This document shows positions 12,266 to 23,330 of a DNA stretch of 64,000 nucleotides, in pieces. Below the pieces are notes generated by a model. It had not been told where the DNA came from. It did not search any database and saw nothing but the letters and a program-made list of their open reading frames with translations. The first letter of the stretch is position 1; each line of letters starts with the position of its first letter. The translations under genes and the position numbers were made by a program. The stretch is from Ooceraea biroi (lineage: Eukaryota; Arthropoda; Insecta; Hymenoptera; Formicidae), in the NCBI RefSeq assembly GCF_003672135.1, contig NC_039507.1:62001-126000 (forward strand). Direction: 5' to 3'.

Positions 12266-13726
12266 TATGTAGTAAAGAGATGAAACATTAATAATATAGT
12301 TAGTATACAAAGTATTAATTTTTAGTGGATATAAGGATGACCTGACAAATATTTATTACGGAAGAATCCTTCTACCATATTTAAGGCATCATCATCTAGA
12401 AACCGTATGGCAGGAATTTATAAATCGCCCTCCCAAACACCAGCTATTGGAAGAGGTGATAACTTTTATCATACAATGGTTTCATCCGGAGAAAAATGTC
12501 TCTTGCTCGCATATAGATATGGATCTGGATAATATCGCACAACAGGTTATAAAGCGCCTTAAAGTTGAGAATCCCAAGCATCCAATATTCTCGGCATGTC
12601 GCGAACAGTTCTCGAGGTGGAAATACAATAATATCTATGAAAATCAATGGAACAACAGCGAGGGAAGACAGATTATAGATATTCTTTTCAATATACTCTT
12701 GCATAAACCAAACTTTGACGCAGTTGTACATTCTTTGAAATCAGATCTCTTTCGACAATACCTATTTATGATTAAGTTCGTAAGTTATAGTTTATAATAT
12801 AATACATTATGATCAGCTTATGCTATATCTATAGCTTCATATTTATTATTTCTTATAAATGTTAATATTTTTGTTTCTTAAATTATGACAGGAGTATAAA
12901 GACCGCATTGTACCGCTGATAGTCATATTTCAGAGCGTTGCAAGAAGACTTGGCATATATTGTGATCTTATATCTGATCGTGTTGTTCCGGGCCTGGCTG
13001 TTACCTATCGAAATGAATGGTTATTAAGATGGAACCCAAAATGGTTAACCTAATTATAATTTCAATTACTCATACCTTTTCTACATTTCCATTTTTGTCG
13101 TGTATATACTGTTTTATTATTTTATTGCAGTAATGTAACAAACTCGAATGACGAAGAGTGTCTTTATATTTGTCTCGATGACGGTGGAGCCATTCTGAAT
13201 AAAGATAACTGGTCCACAATTTCTAATTCTGCTTTAGAATGTCTCATAAGTTTTGACAGATATCCCAGAATAAATTTGTTAACGGTAATTTTTCATGTAT
13301 ATGTCATGTATATTAATTCTACTAAATAACAATTCATAAAATTAACGATAAGATAATTGGTCACAAGCAAGTTAGCATAGATATGTTAAAGTACTGACAC
13401 ATTAAAGAGTAATTCGCTTCTAATTTCAAAACAATTCTTTATTTTCCAAAGTTTTGTAATCTTAGTTTAATTTATGGATGCAATGTTCGTTTTAGCTGAT
13501 GATAAGTTTGAGTTCCCATTATAAGAAAACAATGTATTTGAAGCGGGATAATTATCTTAATTATTATAATAGAAATTGTAACGATTCCAACCAAGAAATG
13601 ATTGAAACAGATAGAAGGTGGATGCGAAGGTTTCTATACCTGGTAGACGAATGCTTGTCTATCTCACGGACTCTTTATATGACAGGAAACAAAGATGTAT
13701 TTAAGTTCGTAGATGAATTGAAAAAG
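12266..13726 (+). pseudogene. FBXO21: FBXO21-like gene fragment, copy A middle exons
   Basis: Four exons read in frame: 12326-12780, 12892-13043, 13131-13284 and 13496-13726. The products (ILLPYLRHHHLETVWQEFI; then IVFQSVARRLGIYCDL-type text and WLLRWNP; then ECLYICLDDGGAIL; then SSHYKKTMYLKR) follow human FBXO21 order: KILYYLRQ..., LLYLTIARQLGVPLEPVNFPSHFLLRW, YIYIDAFGKGKQL. FBXO21 is the substrate receptor of an SCF ubiquitin ligase. The N-terminal F-box exon is absent: homology begins at 12,266 directly against a transposon end. The next exons (16.6-17.2 kb) are separated by a 2.3-kb transposon. Seen as a broken, partly duplicated gene. Confidence 0.7.
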
Positions 13727-13919
13727 GTACCTCAATAAGGTTATACGTAAAGAAATTTCATTTCCTGAAAGTTCCTGCAGTTTTCTTTTCTTTCTTTTAA
13801 ACATAAGATTCACTAATATATTTTTTTCATCATAAGAATATATCTATATATAGCAAAGAATATTAGGATTCATTGTGTATATGAATATTTTATTTAGTTT
13901 TACATAAAACTTTTTATTA

Positions 13920-16237
13920 CACAAGGAACACAACGCAGTCAAAATGACATCATTTTGACGTCAAGAAAACATCAAAAAGACATCCTATTGTAGTAATATA
14001 GGAACCAAAGCGGTCTAAGAGCCGGGGCACAGATTTTTGCATAATGCATAAGAGAATCAACTAATTAGAATCCTTCATTTCTATCTTCAGGATGACAATC
14101 CTGAAGATAGCAAATGAAGGATTCTATGATTGATGATTATTTACATTATGCAATTGTCTGTGCTCCGCGGTCCTATACGAGTTTTCTATGTTTTACAATA
14201 TATAAGAAGATTGCTAATCTAACCTAACATAACCTGTTTGCTGTCTGTAATTCATGAAATGCATGGATAAATTTTTTCCTTAATGTTAACTTGAGCTTTC
14301 TTCAAAGTTAAATACAGAATATAAACAAAAGTTAAACACAACATAAGTAAAATATCGTAATGCACGGCTATATAATATACTTACTTGTTTTGCAGTATCG
14401 TCCATCTTAACGAAAGAATATTATTTCAATTACTGTGGAAGATTCTTTTACTATTATTATATATTACTACAATTAATAGCACTGCTTTCACAAGACTTAT
14501 AATACAAGGTTCGCAATTTCACAAACATTCGTTGAATAGCGGGAAATAATACCGTTGCCGTTGCACATTGCACATTGCACACAAGGGCCATTACAAATGC
14601 GCGGCAAGAAATGACACGATGGCTACTCTTCCGGAAGTAGCAAAACAGCAAGAGATGATTGGCTGCTGTAGCGAATGTATATGAACACCCGGTAAATTCA
14701 AATGAGTCAACGGCACCTCTTCAGTGTATTGCGCTTTCTATATAAAGTTTTGGTAATTATGTACTTTAACGGACCCAGCCCCGATGACCTTGACCTTGAC
14801 CTTGACATATGTTGTCAAGGTCACCCTCCTGAGTGACCTTGAAGAAGTTTTAGCCGTCGTTCATTGTTTGTTAAAAAGTTATAAACAAAGAAAGTTTAAT
14901 GATTTCGCACGAATTTTTAGCTGTCCACGTGAAGCATGATACTGACATATATTACAAAGGTTACCTTCCCGAATAACCCGCACTAGGTTTTAGTCGTCGA
15001 TCGTTGTTTATGAAAAAGTTATTAACCAAAGAAATTTCGAAAATATAGTAGTTATTTTGAAAGAATATTGAATATTGAAAAATATAAACGACGAATATGT
15101 ATATGAACGAAGAAAGGAAAGTCATTTAAAGCAGTGAATTGTTAATATATAGAATAGTTTCTTTTAATATAAGTACAAAGTATTCTTCACTTTAATCAAA
15201 AGCACAAACAGTTAAATACAAAGTATTCTCTGCTTTAACTTAACCTAATCTAACCTAACCCAAACCTATTTCTGATTTAAGCTGAAATTCCATCAAATAT
15301 ACTCTTTCGTAAACGTATATGGTATCGTAAACTTATGCTTTATTCATTAAACATTTTTGTTAATAACTTTTTAGTAAACAACGAGCGACGGCTAAAACCT
15401 CTTCAAGGTCACTCAGGAGGGTGACCTTGACAACATATGTCAAGGTCAAGGTCATCGGAGGTTGGTCCGTTAAAGTACATAATTACCCTAAAATGTTATT
15501 TAAATGTTATATAAATGGAATATATATTATTTATTCTTTCTTCCTCTCTCTACAACTACAGGTGCATGTTTAATTTATTTTCCTAAACGTTATGTACAAG
15601 TTCGTACTTTCCTCTTATTTGTTATTCGTTCAAAAATGTACCACACTTCATCGTAGAAATGGACTTACGATACAAGTTGTGCCCTGCCGTGATCACCGTT
15701 CCTATATATATTTTGTATTATATTTTGCATGCGAGAAACGAAGCCATCTACCGGACAACTCGACATCTGAATGTTAAAAATGATATATAACATAGACATA
15801 ATATGCAAAATTTACAGTTATATAATATCGCATATTTCAGTTATATTACTGTTATATTATTATAACCAATGTATAACAGAGCAATATAACAGTTTTATAA
15901 CGCAGTTATATTGCAGTTACAAAGTAAATTATGCAACCTCAACATTAATAACATATAACAGTTGTTATATTACGTGTTACCTCTGTGTTATATATAATAG
16001 TTATACTTTGTGTTTGCTGCGAATATATAATTTTGAGAATTTTTCATCATTTTCAAATCATTTTCACATTACTATAAATTTGCAGGGCCAGCGTAAAATC
16101 GATCATTTTTTCGTCACTGAGCAGCGTATGTGATGATATCATGATAAATCAAATTTTCGTCACATGGAAAATCATGGCTATTTCGAATCAAAATAAAGTC
16201 ATTTTGACTCTTTCTTGACTTCAGTGTGTTCCTTGGG
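13920..16237. mobile_element. GTCAAAATGAC-family element inserted in FBXO21-like gene
   Basis: The left end CACAAGGAACACA at 13,920 and right end TGTGTTCCTTGGG at 16,237 are inverted repeats, flanked by TA on both sides (13,918-13,919 and 16,238-16,239). Just inside each end are reiterated GTCAAAATGAC/GTCATTTTGAC and GTCAAGAAA motifs. No transposase was found. It contains a further MITE (14,752-15,488) and a stretch rich in GTTATATAAC-like motifs (15,770-16,020). The same end is present at 44,340-44,400 in the inverted copy. Confidence 0.7.
14752..15488. repeat. MITE with long inverted ends (ACCTTGACC-rich)
   Basis: About 150-bp terminal inverted repeats begin GGTAATTATGTACTTTAACG and contain reiterated GACCTTGACC and GTCAAGGTCACC motifs; the AT-rich middle lacks coding potential. 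A third arm, same family, is at 45,088-45,285, ending at the mariner insertion. A run resembling degenerate insect telomere repeat (CCTAATCTAACCTAACCC) occurs at ~15,243. Confidence 0.75.
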
Positions 16238-16668
16238 TAGGAGTATCGATATGTCTTGAGATAAGCGTAATTGTCACATATTTGTCAAATAATATATCTG
16301 CAGATAAAAATATTTCCACAATAAGTAAATTTCGTGTTTCCACATATGTGCAGAATGAATCTAGTGTTACGTGCTATGCAAGAAGACAGATCGATGTATC
16401 ACGAAAGGCGATAAGGGTTATAGATTACAATATACGGTATGTCCGCGCATACCTATTGTGTGTGTGATACATAAAGATTACACATATGCATAAAACAAGA
16501 AACTATAAGTATAATATTCTGCGTATAATTATATGTTACTTTACATCACGACGACATTCCGAGAAAGATCTTCTTGTGCAAGATAATGGGAGAGGCAAAA
16601 GAAAACTGTTTAAAAGTAATGTACAAAGATATAGATCCTAGTCGTGATTCTGCATCATATTTACCCAG

Positions 16669-17220
16669 CTGGCGACGTTTGGGACGATAGACTTACGTCT
16701 AATAGAATTTCCTTAGTACCTTATCTCATTAAAAATGGTTGTTATTTAGTCATGAAGACAGTACAAGAGTACTTGTATTCCAATTTGCCTCCTTTGAAGA
16801 GATTATCTTTTTTGCGGATGTGTCGTATGTGAAAGTAATTAAGTTTTTATAAGTAATTAATTATAATATTCTTATAATAAAAATTATAAGATAAGTATTT
16901 ATTATCGGTAATTATTTTGTACATTCTAGTGTGACTTAAGAGAAGAATGTATAAAATACACACCCAAACCAAAGAAGAGGAAGGCTGAAATGAAATTCGC
17001 AGTTGGAATGATAGTGACATGTATTTGTACCGACAAACTCATTCAGAAGTAAAATGCCATAAAATGCCACACGTGATAATAGGATGGTCAGTGGATGATG
17101 ATTTGATAAGGAAATGGAACTATTTGAACCGTTTAGCCAAGGTACAAAGTGCATGGTACCTAGCTATTCCCGCAAGCCAGAATCTATTTCCATTCAAGCG
17201 GGCATGTTATATTCAAGAAG
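16669..17220 (+). pseudogene. FBXO21: FBXO21-like 3' exons, copy A (TPR helix and YccV domain)
   Basis: An exon from 16,669 encodes LANVWDDRLTSNRISLVPYL followed by IKNGCYLVMKTVQEYLYSNL once one missing base (16,674 region, GCGACG versus GCGAACG in copy B) is allowed for. The exon 16,930-17,220 encodes a HspQ/YccV-like (hemimethylated DNA-binding-like) domain typical of the FBXO21 C-terminus: MKFAVGMIVTCICT, HVIIGWSVDDDLIR, QSAWYLAIPASQNLFPFK. Another base is missing near 17,035 (ACAAACTC versus ACAAAACTC in copy B). These two frameshifts mark copy A as dead. Confidence 0.7.
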
Positions 17221-17309
17221 GTATAAACAAAGTGTTTTAAATACATTGTGTTATTCTGAATTATATATATTTACTATATACATATATAATTACTATATTA
17301 CTACAATAG

Positions 17310-17445
17310 GATCCTCCCGCGATAAATGGTCGAACTTAAAATATGATTTTCGTAAACTTAAAATTATAATGAGGACTTCAAAACAAAACATTTTCCTCTG
17401 GAAGTATGCTCGCAAGCGCTTTGTTCAAGATATATTGACTTTTTA
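17310..17445 (+). pseudogene. Unidentified exon fragment (KWSNLKYDFRKL)
   Basis: An open stretch after a TACAATAG acceptor encodes DKWSNLKYDFRKLKIIMRTS and QNIFLWKYARKRFVQDILTF, then stop. A diverged relative is on the plus strand at 41,180-41,278 (KWPNLKYEF), and another fragment (NQNRVENILDCWKTFHATKH) follows it at 41,361. The family is not recognised; a transposase C-terminus is possible. An inverted identical copy is at 43,128-43,262. Confidence 0.35.
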
Positions 17446-17524
17446 AGCTACAGAAGTATAGGATTGAATATAATCGAAATATCACTTTTTTTGGTTTATA
17501 GGTCATTGACAGGCATTGTATATT

Positions 17525-18136
17525 CCCATACAGCACATAAGCTTCAAGTTTTATTGCAGGAATGTTGCAACATTACAAGTTGCAATGTAATTTTGCAGAG
17601 ATATTACAGAGATATACAATTGCAATATTGCACCGAAATGATCCTGCAAAGTTGTATGCGTTTTCGCTCCGCACCACTAGGTGGTGCATATGTCGAGTTC
17701 TTACTCGACGTTAAGATTTAGCTTCACAGTTATACAAGTACGTGCCTTGGCATGATAATAACTTTTCTGAGAATTTTTGCACTTGCGGCAGAGGTTCCCA
17801 TAGACAACGTCCACGCACGCCGCAAGCATCTGAAGTCATTAAATTTGTCCATTTAATCATAATTAAGTATTAGCTAAAAAATAGATTACTTTATAATATT
17901 GGACCAATATAAATTACTCTCTTTTACTATACTATTATATTTTTTGCAATGTTTCTGGGAGCACACATTTCAATGTTGCTGCAATGTTTCATTGCAATGT
18001 TTCCTAGGGCGGACATTTCAACGTTACTGCAATGTTGCAGCACATTGCAGAGACATTTCGCAACTGCCATGCAATATTGCAATCTTTCAATGTAAGATTT
18101 CTGCAACGTTTCTGCAATCATCCGGTACTGTATGGG
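17525..18136 (+). mobile_element. TTGCAA-family nonautonomous element, 612 bp, copy A
   Basis: Ends CCCATACAGCAC (17,525) and GTACTGTATGGG (18,136), with TT on both sides as a 2-bp target duplication. Both subterminal regions are arrays of TTGCAA/CATTGCAATG-type motifs. The centre holds the shared core (CGCTCCGCACCAC...GCCGCAAGC, ~17,660-17,845). Same length as the minus-strand copy at 40,248-40,859. No coding capacity. Confidence 0.85.
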
Positions 18137-18411
18137 TTTATATAGATTTTGTAACGGAAATATTAATGCTGCTCACTGTGAATACGCCACGCGATTTCCA
18201 AACAGAAGATTACCAAATAGGATACTGTTATCTTTAAGGGGATGCTGGAGTGGCTAGTAAAACAGTGTTGCCATTTGCATAAAATTTAAACTTAAAATGC
18301 TTTTTATAAAAATGTGGCAAGTTGTACGCACAAAATTGCACCCCAGCTGTCTCGGAATAAACTAAAGGAATATAATGAATCTTTTAAAAGTGCCTTTAGA
18401 AGCGTAATAAA

Positions 18412-18496
18412 AAAGAAATTCCTAATCTGCTTTACAGAATCAAGCAGATTAGGAATTTCTTTTTCTGCCAATGAACTGCACGGCAGTTCATTGGCA
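18412..18496. repeat. Two adjacent perfect hairpins
   Basis: Hairpin 1: 21-base arms 18,412-18,432 and 18,442-18,462 with a 9-base loop (TACAGAATC). Hairpin 2: 14-base arms 18,466-18,479 and 18,483-18,496 (TGCCAATGAACTGC) with a 3-base loop. They are 3 bases apart and start 10 bases beyond the edge of the inverted segmental duplication. No known family. Confidence 0.9.
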
Positions 18497-18698
18497 CAAT
18501 CGAATTTTCGAAGTTTCTTCGCACACCTTCAAACAAGTGAGCGATTTTTTTCAGAACTGTCACTCCTTATTTTTCTTTTGTTTTTCTTTTCTCCTTTTGT
18601 TTGTTCATCGACAATTCTCATTCACATTTATCCTTCAGCTCTCTTTTACCCCTTTTCTATCCATTTTCTCCCGGACTCATTCCGTTTGCCCCTTTTAA

Positions 18699-19501
18699 GT
18701 GTTTTCCGGCAAAAGATCACGCAGTCCGTCTCCCTCTGCTGGACCATCTAGCAGCGACCAAGGGTCGTTTCCTGGGGGCCATCCAACGACGGAGCCACCG
18801 CGTAAAAAGAACGCGACCGAGATCGATCCGCGGCCCCCCTCAGCGTGTTCTACTAGTTCATCGGTCATAATATTAGATCCTTTTCGGCCTCCTTCCCCTG
18901 CCCTTTCCGTACAAACAGTTTCTTCCACTTCACATCGAGCATCTCCTGATTCTTCCGTTCAAATACTGGAACTCTTACTCCGAACACCTTCCCCGTTCTC
19001 TGTCTCTTCAAGCGTCTCCTCTTCCGCACCCTCCGTTTCTTCTTCGCGCTCCTCTTCGCGTCCTTCAACCCCTTCAAGCGTCTCTCTCTCTTTATCTCCT
19101 CCTCCTTCCTCACTTACACCACCTTCATGTTATTTTTCGCTATCTGAGACTTCGCTATTCCTATGCCCGTGCAACCTGGCAATTTGGAGAATTTTTCAAA
19201 TTCTCCTTCTCTTCCTCGTTCTCCGTCGCCCGTCGGGGACGACGTCATAGTCGAAGAGTTCATCCAGCGTTCACTGGTAACTCTAGGAGAGCGATTCCTC
19301 CACATCTTCCCTCCAGTCACACACCCTCTACCACCTAATGCCATTGTGATAGACCCCGACTTCTTTCCCATTCCCTCTCTCAGGGCCGCTCTTCGGCACA
19401 CCGACCCAACCGTCGGGATCCCTCTTATTGTCAGAGGACACCTATATCCCATCCTTTTCCCAGCCACTCTCCTGCGCCGATATTTTTTAACAAATGACTA
19501 A
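18699..19501 (+). CDS. Ser/Pro-rich hypothetical protein in two overlapping frames
   Basis: A GC- and CpG-rich island in AT-rich DNA. Frame one (18,699-19,250) starts MFSGKRSRSPSPSAGPSSSD and is dominated by Ser and Pro (RPSTPSSVSLSLSPPPSS). Frame two (19,163-19,501) continues with PGNLENFSNSPSLPRSPSPV, then a folded-looking segment (EEFIQRSLVTLGERFLHIFP, VIDPDFFPIPSLRAALRHTD) and a stop. A single frame change near 19,150 would fuse them into one ~260-residue protein, so this is either a frameshifted gene or a programmed shift. A long pyrimidine tract precedes it. I do not recognise the family; a retroelement ORF1/gag-like protein is one possibility. Confidence 0.4.
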
Positions 19502-20839
19502 TGTTTAAATTAAAAATAGATCTTAGGAATTGGTCGTTTTTAGTGGTTTACATTTATGTTCTATTATATCCCAGGCAGCACATGTTAGCCTAATATATGT
19601 TTCTTAGACGTATCTAATGTCTAAGAAACATAAAGTACCATTTGAGAAACGGTTTAAATAGAAACCGTTTCTAGACCTAAATTTCAACAACCTATTTTTC
19701 ACGTTTCCACAGAAACGAAAAATTAATTTTATTAAATTGATTCGAAATTATATAATTAATATAGAAAGAATAATAATTTCTTAAGTTCTTCTTAATTTGT
19801 GAGTATTAATTATTTCTGTTTAATTTGTGAGTATTAATTAGTTTACATCGTTTCAATGTACTCGATTATGGAACAAGAGACAAAAATCAACACAAGTGTG
19901 TGTGTGTGTGTGTGTGTGCGCGCTTAAGTATACATAATTTTATACTTTTGAAATGCAGAAATTAATTTCTATAATTATATGAATTTTATCTTGGCAAATT
20001 TCAAAAAGTGTTGGATATATGGAGATTTTGTTTGTTATAATTACGTAAAAGTTATTAAAAAAATTTTTTCATTGAAAATGATTTATGTATCATACATCCT
20101 TTTATGTGATTATTATATGTCATGTCCATTTATGTGATGTGATGATTCTTTTGTAAGTGAAACAAAAAAAGTTGTACATATTTTATTTTTAAATTTATGT
20201 TTTTATTTATACATTTACATTGCGCGAAAAAATAACATAAGTATTGCGCGCGCCGGCGTCGAGCGCGCGTTCGTATGATCGGTAGACAAGAGATAGAAAA
20301 GGCTATATATTGTTTTCTTCTACGCTAAACATTCGAACGTCGAAGCATCGGCCTGTTGATTGTCGAGCGCAGTGGAACTCACATGTTTGTACACGTTCGT
20401 GTATTATGCAGTCGGGTTTTCTTTTGTGTGTGCCTAGGCTATCTTGCGAGTATCGGCGCTTTAGTTAATTGAATTATTAACCTTATTTCCCATTATTGCC
20501 TTGAACGGAAAGCTGTTCTGTTCCGCAAAAAGAAGAAGAGTTAGGCTCGAGCTCGATTTCATCATCATCTCTCTCTCTCTCTCTCTCTCTACAGAAGGTG
20601 GGAAAAGCCAGTTTATTAAGGTAAGCATTGTGTACTGATTTATTAATATATTCTAATTACATGATTGAGAATTTATTACCTAATTAAGAAATTTATTTAT
20701 TGAAACAAGTTATCTCGACATGAATATTCTTAACCTATAAATATTGTTACGTGTTCGGGCAGACTTCGGACATAACAATATCATATGATATTGTAAAGAA
20801 AGCAAGACAAATTAAATAACGCAGATAAATTGTTTCAAT

Positions 20840-21060
20840 AAATAAAATTCTTAATAGATAATAAATATGCACTATATCAAAATATAAGACGTGTACACCT
20901 TCGTCAAAAACAATTTCTTCTCCATTATGTTTATTTCCAAGACGTTCACCTTGTAATATTGTACTAAGTTCGAAAAGTTCCTCGTCAAGAGGAACTGAGT
21001 CTTCACAGTGCTTACATGACATTCCATTAAATACTTCACTTAGGCACTCATCAGGTACGG
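20840..21060 (-). pseudogene. Unidentified peptide-like stretch inside element
   Basis: Minus-strand text reading DECLSEVFNGMSCKHCEDSV then LDEELFELSTILQGERLGNK has the acidic, Cys-containing composition of a real exon rather than of AT-rich noise. It lies opposite to the DUF4806 exons in the same transposon. No family recognised and no splice partner found. Confidence 0.3.
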
Positions 21061-21190
21061 TTTTGACAGGATTTTTTTATATTTACAAAATCATAATAGC
21101 ACGGATTAGCATCGATTGCGAACAAACTAAGTTAGATTTTGTTATTTTTTCAATACTTTTAGTTGTCTAAACCTTACATGTTCTTTTCAG

Positions 21191-22175
21191 ATTTGTTTCG
21201 TGTTATTATTACAAAATTAGGAGCATTAGAAAACTCTATGAATATACTTCTTCCAATGGTGAAGCAACGTATAGTACACTTCCGACTATCGAAAGTATCT
21301 CATATGGAAGGTGTTCCTAAACTTCCAGTTGACAGTGATGAAAATTTGGAAGAATTCGAAAGGTTTTTGGATACTAATACAAATTTTGAGTACATGGTAA
21401 TTGTTATTTCTGTTGTCCTCTTTATTTGATCTATTCATCAGTGTCAAATAGTGTTAAAGTTAAACTTAACCTTTATGTTTCGAACACTGAAATTCTAACA
21501 CTACAATTTGAAATTCTTTCTTTTGTATTGTGATTATCTTTTTTATTGCTTTATGTTTTTCATATAAAACTAACACATTAATTATCATCGTTGTTTGATA
21601 GGTTAATACTTTAAGCATATCAGGTGGCACAACTCTTTCTCAGATCAGTAGAAGGACTCTGGAAAGAATAATTACAAAAAATTATGCTAGAAATTTTAAC
21701 GGTAGGAAGAACACCGAAGAAATCTTTCAAGATTCTTAAAATAAAGGATTTAGTCATAGGTTTGTCTTGTTTTTTCTTCTTTTATAACAAATTTTATATA
21801 AATACTAATCATGATAATACATATGATATTACATATGTTAATTTCTTATTGATGTTTACATATAAGTTTTGCGCTGAAAAATTATTTTCTGATTAAATTT
21901 TCTTCCAAAAACTTCATTATTGTTGAATCATAATTTCACATGTTTATTGTTGTATCGTCTTAATTTTTAGTATTGATCAACATTTATCACATTTAATATA
22001 TGGCATTTGATCATATGTAAATTTATCTCGTTTTTTAGCTATTGTCAAGGCTATTGAACCAAATACTGCAATATATAATGTAGAAAAGTTCATAAAAGAT
22101 TGGCTCAAATTAGCACCTCTTCGTGTAACCTTAGCCGATTCCAGGGCATTGAAGACAAAGTTAAAAAAAGTATAA
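21191..22175 (+). pseudogene. DUF4806 domain gene remnant
   Basis: Exons 21191-21396, 21602-21759 and 22039-22175 have correct splice sites. They encode EEFERFLDTNTNFEYM, VNTLSISGGTTLSQISRRTL and ERIITKNYARNFNGRKN, then VEKFIKDWLKLAPLRVTLAD and a stop. The SxSGGTTxxQxxxRxLxxIxT text is the DUF4806 signature. Exon 2 contains one extra base near 21,737, which puts a TAA in frame. A 5' exon at 20.2-20.6 kb could be its promoter region. It lies wholly inside the transposon, suggesting the gene is or was element cargo. Confidence 0.65.
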
Positions 22176-23040
22176 CTTCTCATCGTTTCAGTTTCGATAT
22201 TAATGTTTATTTTGTATTTACATATTTCTATCCATTCCATTTCAAGAATTTGAGATTTACTAGTTAGTAATTTGCAGGACAATTAGGAATATGTATTATC
22301 ATAGTATTCTGCAATGTACTCGCACTCGCCACTGAAACGTGTTCTCATTGAAGCATTAAAATAAGTATATATCTCTTTACCACCTAATAATGTATCGCAA
22401 AGATGACCGATAACATAAAAGCACTGTTAGTTGTTTTGTTATAATGTTATGCGTAATACAATTATGTAATTAAAAATTAAAACCAAAATCGAGAAAAATT
22501 TTTAGTTTAAAAACTTACATTTAAAACTTAAATTTAAAACTTGGTACATATATGTATACGCAATGTGCAATATTATATACTTTTACACATTTTTAGTTGG
22601 CGATGTTCCTGATACTTTGACGGTGGTAAAAAGATATAACAAAAATTATATACTTTAATACCATCAAAATATCAGTAATAGTTTAGCATTTTATTTTATA
22701 ATGTTTCAGTTTTATATTATGTATTAGTTTAATATTACATTAACATTTAGTTTATTTTGTAGCTTGTGTGTGTAATGCTTTTACAACTTTTATATGCGTT
22801 ACTTAATTTTATTTTAACGTTGTTATTTACTCTTTAAACATTAAGTATCACATTTATTCTCATTTATAATACTAAAAACATCGTACTTTTAAGTTGTACC
22901 GACATTTTCCTTATAAAACATATACAAAAAAAGCCTGAAGGTTTAGTACAAATGTACAATTCTAAATTGTGTTGTATTTCTAAAACATATTATTTATAAT
23001 TATGTTCTGCAAATGTTATCAAAAACAGAATATGAAGTTC
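22176..23040. other. AT-rich, nothing recognised
   Basis: Inside the GAAACGTTTC-family element, downstream of the DUF4806 remnant. No coding pattern, no structured repeat beyond short AT runs. Confidence 0.5.
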
Positions 23041-23330
23041 ACATATATATACAGGGTGGTCCTGAAATTTTACATATATGTATATATGTAAATATAAAAA
23101 TATAACTTTTAATAAAAAGTGTAGTTGAATGTTTAATCTCTACATGCGCGCGTTCGGAGGGGAACCTCTTTGGTCGCTCTTATTTTATCGTCATTGTGTG
23201 TGTGTGTGTTTGTGCGCGCGTGCGTTTGTGTGTAGAATGATTTTAAAGGGAAATCTCAAAGAAAGCGTCTTTTTTGATATAGTATATAAGGTTTGATATA
23301 GTATATAAGGTAATTTTCTATATTACCAAT
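23041..23330. repeat. ACAGGGTGG-type repeat and TG/CG microsatellite
   Basis: Begins TACAGGGTGGTCCTGA, the common terminus of many insect DNA-transposon repeats, then holds a TG/CG simple repeat at about 23,190-23,230 and a short tandem duplication (TTTGATATAGTATATAAGG twice at ~23,274-23,310). Confidence 0.4.

Larger units (their letters stand above)
15357..18402 (+). repeat. Inverted segmental duplication, copy A
   Basis: Nearly identical in reverse orientation to 41,970-45,222; translated stretches across it differ at about one residue per 50-100. It covers the right part of the GTCAAAATGAC element, the FBXO21-like TPR and YccV exons, the 612-bp TTGCAA element and half of a palindromic MITE. 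Copy A lacks the ~203-bp insert seen in copy B and carries two single-base deletions that break FBXO21-like exons. Copy B is intact at both sites. Confidence 0.9.

Noticed and set aside
15243..15270. Telomere-like CCTAA repeats
   Set aside because: Only about three degenerate units inside a MITE; not an interstitial telomere of convincing size.
17899..18237. Cys-rich open frame (also at 42,134-42,472 and 40,229-40,484)
   Set aside because: It is the translation of the TTGCAA motif array (Cys codons from TGC), not a protein; several frames on both strands are open for the same reason.
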